Assembly (NCBI GenBank): GCA_016288215.1
Contig: JAEEYQ010000034.1
Span: 1 to 58,042, forward strand
Direction of reading: 5' to 3'
DNA length: 58,042 nt
Origin: Lentisphaeria bacterium
Lineage (GTDB): Bacteria > Verrucomicrobiota > Lentisphaeria > Oligosphaerales > Oligosphaeraceae
A program made the translations under genes and the position numbers. Shown piece after piece: positions 1 through 6,731 of this stretch (position 1 is its first letter; each line of letters starts with the position of its first letter). Below the pieces are notes generated by a model. That model worked only from the letters and a program-made list of their open reading frames with translations, searched no databases and had not been told where the DNA came from.

Positions 1-2
1 CT

Positions 3-89
3 AATGAAGTGGAATTTGAGATAATTAATAAAACCGAAATTTCTCCCACTAATACTGTATTTCCAGATAAATATAAAAAATGGAAATGA
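3..89 (+). CDS. 3' end of an unidentified protein (partial)
   Basis: An open frame enters from the left edge and ends at TGA 87-89, giving a short tail (NEVEFEIINKTEISPTNTVF then PDKYKKWK). It is AT-rich like the following genes. Its stop overlaps the ATG at 86 by the ATGA pattern, suggesting translational coupling with the next gene. Given the Rhs locus downstream it could be the end of another Rhs tip, but that is inference; nothing in the 28 residues identifies a family. Confidence 0.5.
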   Translation, partial: NEVEFEIINKTEISPTNTVFPDKYKKWK

Positions 90-1420
90 GTAAAATGATT
101 ACCAAAATTATTAGAATTCATAGCCTAAATTTTTATTTCTTAATAGTCATAGTTCACATGATATTGCTATATTTTTCTTTCTCCTATATTACATCCAGAT
201 ATGTCTCATTATTGTGGATAACGTATAAAGAGTTTGATGGTTTTATAGAATTGTTATGTGAAAGTTGGGATGATATTATATTACCTATTTTGCTTTTTAC
301 ATTTGGATTATTTCCATTTTCATATTTTATATCAGTGATTCTACATAAAAACAACCAAAAAGTAAAATATAAACTTTCCTTTTTAGTGTTTATATTTCTT
401 TCTTTCTATATTGCATTTTCTTTGTATTCAATTTGGCAACACTCTACGAATGAACAATTAGTGAATAAAGCATATCTGATACATACATCGAGTATAAATA
501 ATAATTTTTGTGAGACAAAAGAGTTGGAATATAAAATAATAACTGATATCGAGTCTTTTTATGATATTTCTGGAATAAAAAGTTATAATATATATAAAGA
601 ATATGGAGGGTTTGATAAAACAGCTCAAGAAGAGATTGATAACTTATGTGTATCAAAACAATATAATGAAGTTGTTTCCATCATTAAAAATGAAAAGTTT
701 AAGAATTGTTTTTACAACAACAAGAGGCAGAAAGAATTATTCATAGATGAAAGAACACTTGATATTCCATATGAATATAACCTTCGTGATTTCTTCGATT
801 TACCCAGATTTATATTTACTGTAGAAACTTCAAGAATTAGAAATAATATTTTAATGTCTAATGAAACCAACAAAACCGAACAGTTTTTTAAGATAAAAGA
901 ATCCTTTGACATATTAATGTGCATTTTAGAACATCTAAAAGGATATGAGAGTAGAGCAGGGTGTGTATGTGCTATAAGATATATTTATTCAGTATCATAC
1001 AATTTAAAATGGATTAAAGATATTAATTTGGATATTACATGCAGAAATATTAACTATTTTAAATCCTTAGAGACATATATATTATCATCATGTGACTATT
1101 TAAAAAATAGATGTAAAATTAGTTATGTATATTTCTTAAAATGTGTATATGACAAAGGGGGATTGAATTCGAAAGTATATGATGATTACATGAAACAACC
1201 AAATTCCCTATTGTTAATTTTTCCTTCATGTAGATATTCTCTATATAAATTTTATAATCTTTCAATAAAACTAATATTAGAAAATTCATTAGAAGATTTT
1301 GCATACAAAATGCATAATTCTTTATTCTACACCAATGAAATAATACTCGATTTACAATATGATGCCCAAGAAGTGTTAAAATTTATGAGAAATATTGAGG
1401 ACAATCTCATGATTCAATAG
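86..1420 (+). CDS. Hypothetical membrane protein, possible immunity protein of the Rhs locus
   Basis: This AT-rich gene encodes about 444 residues. I prefer ATG 86 over ATG 80 because it overlaps the previous stop as ATGA. The N-terminal third has about three hydrophobic segments (roughly residues 12-32, 55-85 and 95-120). The rest is a polar, mostly helical region with scattered cysteines and no motif I recognise. Position behind a gene ending like a toxin tip and before an Rhs core is typical of immunity genes in polymorphic toxin loci. Function is not established. Confidence 0.6.
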   Translation: MSKMITKIIRIHSLNFYFLIVIVHMILLYFSFSYITSRYVSLLWITYKEFDGFIELLCESWDDIILPILLFTFGLFPFSYFISVILHKNNQKVKYKLSFLVFIFLSFYIAFSLYSIWQHSTNEQLVNKAYLIHTSSINNNFCETKELEYKIITDIESFYDISGIKSYNIYKEYGGFDKTAQEEIDNLCVSKQYNEVVSIIKNEKFKNCFYNNKRQKELFIDERTLDIPYEYNLRDFFDLPRFIFTVETSRIRNNILMSNETNKTEQFFKIKESFDILMCILEHLKGYESRAGCVCAIRYIYSVSYNLKWIKDINLDITCRNINYFKSLETYILSSCDYLKNRCKISYVYFLKCVYDKGGLNSKVYDDYMKQPNSLLLIFPSCRYSLYKFYNLSIKLILENSLEDFAYKMHNSLFYTNEIILDLQYDAQEVLKFMRNIEDNLMIQ

Positions 1421-1724
1421 AGTCTAAGGCAATACCCAATTATGACCATCAATAACATCGAATTAATAGTTGTTTCTGTCATCAACCTATTTGTAAGAAA
1501 GAGCATAAATATCAAATGTTTTAATCGAAATGTGTCATCAGATGCCACCAATTTCTAGTTACGATTTTTCTTATTTGGGTGATTTGCGTCTTGAGAAGAA
1601 GATGTGTAACTTAACTACTGGCAGGGTTTGCGGGAGTTTTCCATGTTCCCCGCCTGTCCATGTTTATGCATACGCCGCCGTGACTTTGGGATTTTCATCT
1701 TAATAGCCATCAAGGAGTTCGACC
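1421..1724. other. 304-bp intergenic region upstream of the Rhs fragment
   Basis: No gene is seen. Base composition rises from AT-rich to GC-rich across the interval. An AAGGAG ribosome-binding site lies at 1712-1717, seven bases before the ATG at 1725. No convincing promoter or terminator was found. Confidence 0.5.
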
Positions 1725-3269
1725 ATGAAGAACCAGAAGCGCAAGGCACTGTTTCCACGCATGTTGTGTGCAGTCGGCTACGTCAATGACGCCGTTGGCC
1801 GGCGCAGCTCCATGTCCCGCTCCGGCGGCGCGTACACGACGGCGGATGTCATCTCCTACAGCTACAACGACCGCAGCGAGCTTGTCGGGGCGCAGTCCAA
1901 TGTCGATGCAACCTATTCGTACTCATACTGTTACGACCCAATTGGAAACCGCGTCGCTGCGTCCGAGGCGGGCGTGCCGTGGACGTACACGACGAACAAT
2001 CTGAACCAATACACCTCCGCCACGGAGAACAATGTGCAGCTGGATTTCGCCTACGACCTGGACGGCAGCATGACCTGCCGCCCCATGGACGCGGCAAGCG
2101 GCTGGACGCAAATTTGGAACGGCGAGAACCGCATGGTGGAGACGTACAAGGGCAATGACAAGCTGACCTTCAAATACGACTACATGGGGCGCCGCGTCGA
2201 GAAGTGCGTCTACAGCGGAAACACGCTTGTATCAAAGACATACTTTGTCTACGACGGCTTCAAGTGCGTGGAGGAGCTCGACGCGCTAAACGGCAACGCC
2301 GTCGCGATGCGCCACTTCTGGCAGCCCTTCGATGTCGGTCTGGACGTCATATTGGCGACTGCGGACACAAGCGGCACATCGTATTTCCTCCACAACGCCA
2401 ACAAGAACGTCATGCAGAAGACATCCGCAAACGGCACGCTGCAGGAGACCTACGCCTACGCCCCATTCGGGGGAATTATCAGTACTTACAATGCACATAT
2501 AGGTTTTTCGTCTGAAGTAGCTGAAAATCTGCTGGGAATATTGTACTATAACTATAGATTTTATCTTCCTTTAATTGGTCGTTGGTCAAGAAGAGATATT
2601 ATTAGTAGTTTTAGTATAATAAACTTATTTTCAGTTGTAAGTAATAATATCGTGAATAATATGGATCATTTGGGCTTAGATAAACTTATAATTCACTACT
2701 TGCTTACTTGTGATAAATGTAGAATTAAAATTATTAATATGAAATTGATCTTTGTTGAACATAATTTATTATATAAAGATGTTTATGTTGATATTCCTAG
2801 AATATTTGATATTTATAATGATAAATTATATTGGAATGTCAACAATAATATTATTACATTTTCTGAATTGATACAATTGGTAAAAAAAGGTGGTGCTCAA
2901 ACCTATTCTGAATGGCTCAATATTATAACAAAGAAAGCAAATTCTAGGCCTATTAATGGAATAGCAACAAAAATTAGTGATTATTATATAATAATTAATA
3001 ACTATAATTCGTATGAAATAGCAGATAAAAGAGATAAAGCAAATGGTCTTTTAGATACTGTTAATTCAAATTATAAATGGGGAGTCTATACAACAATTAT
3101 TGGAGCTTCGGGGAAAAATATAGGTAACATAGTAAATACAATATCATTAACTAATTCTTTTTTTGAAGAATTGCAAATATATAATCAGATAAATCAAGAA
3201 TTCTCAAATAATTGTACTGGAATTGAAGATTTAGAAATTATTTTAAAAAATCAAACCATTATAATATAA
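1725..3269 (+). CDS. Truncated Rhs/YD-repeat protein with AT-rich C-terminal tip
   Basis: About 514 residues. Residues 1-16 (MKNQKRKALFPRMLCAV) look like the charged start of an export signal, but the hydrophobic core is missing and the sequence jumps into YD repeats such as YDPIGNRV, FAYDLDGSM, FKYDYMGRR and YAYAPFGG. The Rhs core closes at about residues 265-315 with LLGILYYNYRFYLPLIGRW and MDHLGLD, a degenerate form of the usual DPLGL boundary. The final 195 residues are AT-rich and unrecognised, as expected of a horizontally exchanged toxin tip. Full Rhs proteins exceed 1,000 residues, so an internal deletion is likely. An AAGGAG site supports this start. Bases 1910-2150 are repeated at 5252-5492. 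Confidence 0.8.
   Translation: MKNQKRKALFPRMLCAVGYVNDAVGRRSSMSRSGGAYTTADVISYSYNDRSELVGAQSNVDATYSYSYCYDPIGNRVAASEAGVPWTYTTNNLNQYTSATENNVQLDFAYDLDGSMTCRPMDAASGWTQIWNGENRMVETYKGNDKLTFKYDYMGRRVEKCVYSGNTLVSKTYFVYDGFKCVEELDALNGNAVAMRHFWQPFDVGLDVILATADTSGTSYFLHNANKNVMQKTSANGTLQETYAYAPFGGIISTYNAHIGFSSEVAENLLGILYYNYRFYLPLIGRWSRRDIISSFSIINLFSVVSNNIVNNMDHLGLDKLIIHYLLTCDKCRIKIINMKLIFVEHNLLYKDVYVDIPRIFDIYNDKLYWNVNNNIITFSELIQLVKKGGAQTYSEWLNIITKKANSRPINGIATKISDYYIIINNYNSYEIADKRDKANGLLDTVNSNYKWGVYTTIIGASGKNIGNIVNTISLTNSFFEELQIYNQINQEFSNNCTGIEDLEIILKNQTIII
1910..2150 (+). repeat. Rhs core direct repeat, copy 1
   Basis: 241 bases inside the first Rhs fragment, colinear with 5252-5492 and differing by scattered substitutions only. 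Recombination between the copies would delete or exchange the tips at 2,490-5,200. Confidence 0.85.
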
Positions 3270-3368
3270 AAAGAATTGGAAATGGAATTTCTGCAGATTA
3301 TGATATTTTTAATGATTTTTTGTTTTAAAAAAAATTGAATATATGTAATGAAATAATACGAGGTAAAA

Positions 3369-3968
3369 ATGAAAAACATTTGTGATAAAAAGAAAAGAAT
3401 TTGTATATATATATCATTAGTGGTTTTGACATTATTAATAATAAATAAAGGATTTAAGATTTTATTACCTAGAATCATGCTTGTAATGATTTACTTACTA
3501 GGAGAAGAAGCTACTGAAATATATGGTAATTTCCCAAATTTCATAAGAATAAATTTAGTTGAATCCTATCCCAAATATCTAAATAATGATATTTTAATTA
3601 AATTAATATTATTAAAATATCCAAAAAATTATCCTATAAAGGAAGATTTGATTTTATATTGTTTAAAATCAGATGATGAATCCATGAGATTAAAAGCACT
3701 TAATTGCATATCCGAGAATAATCTCTTCATTTCAGAGAAGATTCATCAGACATTATGGGAAAATTATGCCAAGGTAGATGAGATAGAAAAAACATTAATA
3801 CTTTCTTTGTTTGTTGCTATATATTATAAGGATTCAGAGAAAATACAGAAAGTAATAGATGAGTCAAACAAACTAATTTATTCAGTCAAGCCCCATTTTG
3901 AATATACAAATGAAGAGAATCCATCAAAATCGCATTTAAAAATTGATGGTATTATTTATGAACCATAA
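3369..3968 (+). CDS. Hypothetical membrane-anchored helical protein, candidate immunity protein
   Basis: 199 residues, strongly AT-rich. One or two hydrophobic segments near residues 10-45 are followed by a soluble region rich in Leu, Ile, Lys and Glu that looks like short helical repeats (LILLKYPKNYP, LKALNCISENNL). It starts about 100 bp after the Rhs tip, the normal place for a cognate immunity gene. No family is recognised; immunity is inferred from position only. Confidence 0.55.
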   Translation: MKNICDKKKRICIYISLVVLTLLIINKGFKILLPRIMLVMIYLLGEEATEIYGNFPNFIRINLVESYPKYLNNDILIKLILLKYPKNYPIKEDLILYCLKSDDESMRLKALNCISENNLFISEKIHQTLWENYAKVDEIEKTLILSLFVAIYYKDSEKIQKVIDESNKLIYSVKPHFEYTNEENPSKSHLKIDGIIYEP

Positions 3969-4551
3969 AATTACAAATAAAATATCAAAATATATGAGAG
4001 AATTGAAAAAAGAATTAAAATGGTATGAGTATATAAATCAAGAACAGAGAAAAATAGATTTACAAGCATTATTCATGTTACATCTAAAGAAATTTAAAAA
4101 AATAGTCAAGACAGATGGTCCATGGGACTTCAAAAGTAACTTACGGCAAATGAATAAAAATGATGAATCCGTATGTCCTAAATGCAAAGAAGCTGTAACA
4201 TTATGCGGGATGTGTATACAATTTGAAGCCATATCCAATATCCATTATGGCTATGTTGCGCTAAAGGCAGGTATTTTTGAAGAGTTGGCTATATATGCAG
4301 CTGGAATTGCGCAACTTATAGACAGTAAAAAGTATAAGGAAGCACTGAAAGCTGTATTTCGTCCGGATTTAAATGGAGATGAAGTTGAAGATCAAGTGGC
4401 AATAAGAATTGGCTTCGAATATTACAAATCAGGTAACTTGTGTGAGCTTGTCAGACGAAATGCCTCTGATTTGAAAACTGTCGACGCCTCTTGCAATCCT
4501 CAAAAGGAGGCAGGTATTCTCCCATATATTGAGCCAGTAATAGTTTGGTGA
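3958..4551 (+). CDS. Orphan toxin tip resembling polymorphic toxin type 44
   Basis: About 197 residues counted from ATG 3958, which overlaps the previous gene by 11 bases and has no good ribosome-binding site. The C-terminal half has WDFKSNL, then an HYGYVALKAGIFEELAIYAA segment, then GIAQLIDS, and NGDEVEDQVAIRIGFEYYKS. This order (W-D-x-K; G-x-x-YG; AG-x-x-Q; GD-x-x-DQ-x-x-I-x-x-G-x-x-YY) matches what I recall of the Ntox44 family of predicted RNase-like tips. No Rhs core precedes it, so it looks like a displaced tip that may be silent unless recombined onto a core. Composition is AT-rich. Confidence 0.55.
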   Translation: MNHKITNKISKYMRELKKELKWYEYINQEQRKIDLQALFMLHLKKFKKIVKTDGPWDFKSNLRQMNKNDESVCPKCKEAVTLCGMCIQFEAISNIHYGYVALKAGIFEELAIYAAGIAQLIDSKKYKEALKAVFRPDLNGDEVEDQVAIRIGFEYYKSGNLCELVRRNASDLKTVDASCNPQKEAGILPYIEPVIVW

Positions 4552-4576
4552 CAATTTAGTTCTTGCATATTAACTA

Positions 4577-5200
4577 ATGAACAAAAAATTCTATATTGTT
4601 TCTAGTCTTGGAAGATTTGACTTTGCATTCCTTAACTATATTTTAATGAGTTTTGTATTGCAGGGCATTAGTTGTGCAAATGGCGAAGATAGTCTTGGTG
4701 GAGCTATGTTTACTTTCTGGGTTTTGACTACGGTTATTTTCCCATGGTTGCTATGCTTATTTATTACTAATATTATATCTTTTTGTATATCAAAGGATAA
4801 GGAAAATATCATGTCCTTACTCATCTACATGGGATGGATTACGTCTTTGTTCCTACTAGAAATGCCAGAATGGTTATACGGAAATTTGGGATTTGAAATT
4901 CTATGCATACGGACAATCAGTTTGTTATTTATACTATTTTCTAATAACCATAAGTATGTATATATTATCCAAATTATTCTATGTACATTTGTTCATAATT
5001 TAAATATATTTTATTGGAATTCATCCTCAATTGATGATAATCAGGTTGTTTATGATTGCATTGTTAGCTTTATTTACATTTCATACAATATGTGTAAGAA
5101 GTCGGGTCTAACAAGGTGTTGTAACCTCATCATTTTTCTAATGACCCTACTACTGTTGTCAATGATTTGGCTGCTATGTACCTTGATGATAAATCTATAA
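4577..5200 (+). CDS. Hypothetical polytopic membrane protein, possible immunity protein
   Basis: 207 residues with roughly five to six hydrophobic segments (about 15-30, 45-70, 80-100, 110-125, 130-150 and 180-205). It is AT-rich and begins 25 bases after the type-44-like tip gene. The pairing suggests an immunity protein against that tip, although an RNase-type toxin would more often have a soluble immunity protein, so the assignment is weak. Confidence 0.5.
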   Translation: MNKKFYIVSSLGRFDFAFLNYILMSFVLQGISCANGEDSLGGAMFTFWVLTTVIFPWLLCLFITNIISFCISKDKENIMSLLIYMGWITSLFLLEMPEWLYGNLGFEILCIRTISLLFILFSNNHKYVYIIQIILCTFVHNLNIFYWNSSSIDDNQVVYDCIVSFIYISYNMCKKSGLTRCCNLIIFLMTLLLLSMIWLLCTLMINL

Positions 5201-5213
5201 AAGAGATGTCAGA

Positions 5214-5510
5214 GTGCGGACTATTTCCGTAATTTCTTTCAACATGGACACAACATATTCTTACTCATACAGTTACGACCCAATCGGCAACCGAATCACC
5301 GCCAGCGAAGCGGGCGTGCCGTGGACCTACACGACCAACAGCCTCAACCAGTACACCTCCGCCACAGAGAACAATGTGCAGCTGGATTTCGCCTACGACC
5401 TGGACGGCAGCATGACCTGCCGCCCGGTGGACGCGTCCAGCGGCTGGACGCAGGTGTGGAACGGCGAGAACCGCATGGTGGAGACGTATAAGCCTAAAAT
5501 ACGCAGTTAA
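5214..5510 (+). pseudogene. Partial Rhs core (second copy), remnant
   Basis: The 98-codon frame carries only the YSYSYDPIGNRI-to-NGENRMVETYK part of an Rhs core. From 5252 to 5492 it aligns without gaps to 1910-2150. The frame then runs into unrelated sequence and stops after KPKIRS. It lacks both the rest of the core and a tip, so I read it as a remnant left by recombination. The GC-rich core island contrasts with AT-rich sequence just upstream. Confidence 0.75.
5252..5492 (+). repeat. Rhs core direct repeat, copy 2
   Basis: Partner of 1910-2150, same orientation, no gaps. Most differences are at third codon positions, indicating past selection on the protein. Confidence 0.85.
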
Positions 5511-5557
5511 ACTGATTATGCATTCATAAAATGTTGCATATAAGCATCTTATAAAAA

Positions 5558-5588
5558 GACACCCAAGTCAATCCATTGGGTGAGTGTC
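5558..5588. terminator. Hairpin between converging genes, possible terminator
   Basis: GACACCCAA at 5558-5566 can pair with TTGGGTGAGTGTC at 5576-5588 with a small bulge. The plus-strand Rhs remnant and the minus-strand 57-codon gene point towards it. There is a short A-run before it but no long T-run after it. Confidence 0.3.
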
Positions 5589-5633
5589 TCATGAATTGCG
5601 CGACAAGAAGTCTTGAGCCGCATTTGTGGAAGA

Positions 5634-5743
5634 AGACGCGGGACGGGAGACGGGAGACGCGGGACGGGAGACGCGGGACGGGAGACGCGGGACGGGAGAC
5701 GCGGGACGGGAGACGGGAGACGGGAGACGGGAGACGGGAGACG
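5634..5743. repeat. Heptanucleotide tandem repeat array, GACGGGA/GACGCGG type
   Basis: About 15.7 units of seven bases, mixing GACGGGA and GACGCGG. Reading frames through it encode only low-complexity peptides and are not genes. The same motif recurs at 19862-19891, 19969-20010, 53664-53691, 54856-54879 and about 56113-56162. Confidence 0.9.
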
Positions 5744-5902
5744 TGGATGCCGTGGAGTGGCAAGCACCCGGAGGATGCAATTTGCATAACCGCCTGCTTA
5801 ACTGCGTTTTTTGCGATAAATCAACTTAAAGAAGACGACACAGACAGCCGCGCGGCGGATGGTTCCGCCGTGCAGAGGGGCGTCAATCAAAAGGGCGTTG
5901 TT

Positions 5903-6076
5903 TCAGAACAGCCCTTCCAGACGCATCTTGCGCACAACGTATTTAGCGGAGAGCACTTTCACGTGGCCCCTTTCGTCGGCGATGACGGCCTTGTAGCCGA
6001 GCTTCGCCTTTCGGAGCATTTCCTCATTGACCGCTCCCTGCAGGGCCTCCGCGATTTTTTTGGCTTCTTCAGACAT
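5903..6076 (-). CDS. 57-residue protein overlapping the zeta-like gene
   Basis: The reading frame runs from ATG 6076-6074 to TGA 5905-5903. It encodes a charged peptide starting MSEEAKKIAEALQGAV and ending VVRKMRLEGLF. Its start overlaps the last eight bases of the zeta-like gene (ATGTCTGA), a strong sign of translational coupling. The N-terminal half is predicted helical and the middle (YKAVIADERGHVKVL) strand-like. No family is recognised. It may be the partner or antitoxin of the zeta-like protein, which is inference from the overlap. Confidence 0.6.
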   Translation of the reverse strand: MSEEAKKIAEALQGAVNEEMLRKAKLGYKAVIADERGHVKVLSAKYVVRKMRLEGLF

Positions 6077-6677
6077 GGGTTTCAGAGTATGTTAGAATTT
6101 CATGGTACAGGGCCTCGTCTTCGACACGGGGCGCTGCGCCACAGGTTTGCTCGAAAATGACCTTGATTCCCGCCTGCGAGTTGTCAAGGCATAAAACACG
6201 ATTACATACTTTAGCATATTCTAGAAGATTTGCAAGGCTTCGCGGGAAACGTCGGTTGATATCTTCCCGCGGAATGTCATGTCCGCCCTGTTGAACTCGC
6301 TCCTTCACACGGTCTTCCGACAGTTGGGGGCTTCTTACATACAAATAGATGAGAATGACCTCCCAGCCCAGATGGCGCCATTGGCGGATGCGGTTGAGAT
6401 AGGTCTTGCCGGACAAGGTGGTCTCGAAGGCGAAGCTCTCCCGTGCCTCAATGGCCTGTTCGATGGTGTCCAGGAAGATGCGGGTGGCCTGGATGAGGGC
6501 GGCGTGGGGATTCAGCGGCGAAAGGCCCTTGGCGATTTCATCCGCATTGACAAATCGTTCGCATCCAGCGGTTTGCGGCAAGAACTTCAGCGCGAAGGTC
6601 GTTTTTCCTGCGCCGTTGGGGCCAGCGATGATGTAGCATCGCGGCGGGGAGTATGAGTTGGCTGCGGTTTCTGTCAT
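6069..6677 (-). CDS. Zeta-toxin-like P-loop kinase/ATPase
   Basis: 202 residues. A Walker A motif GPNGAGKTT lies at about residues 19-27 after CYIIA. It is followed by FVNADEIAKGLSP and an FAFETTLSGKTYLNRIRQW segment typical of zeta-toxin and COG4185-type P-loop proteins. Zeta toxins phosphorylate UDP-N-acetylglucosamine and block wall synthesis; whether this one does is unknown. R-rich YLYVRSPQLSEDRVKERVQQGGHDIP matches the lid region of the family. It ends 8 bp inside the 57-residue gene. No classical epsilon antitoxin precedes it. No clear ribosome-binding site is seen. Confidence 0.75.
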   Translation of the reverse strand: MTETAANSYSPPRCYIIAGPNGAGKTTFALKFLPQTAGCERFVNADEIAKGLSPLNPHAALIQATRIFLDTIEQAIEARESFAFETTLSGKTYLNRIRQWRHLGWEVILIYLYVRSPQLSEDRVKERVQQGGHDIPREDINRRFPRSLANLLEYAKVCNRVLCLDNSQAGIKVIFEQTCGAAPRVEDEALYHEILTYSETHV

Positions 6678-6731
6678 GGGATGAGCCGACGGAGGTGAAA
6701 GCGGGTGGGGGACGGAATGTTGTGATAATGG

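Noticed and set aside
5576..6160. A 194-codon plus-strand frame through the heptamer array
   Set aside because: Its middle is pure repeat translation and its end is antisense to the zeta-like gene and the 57-codon gene.
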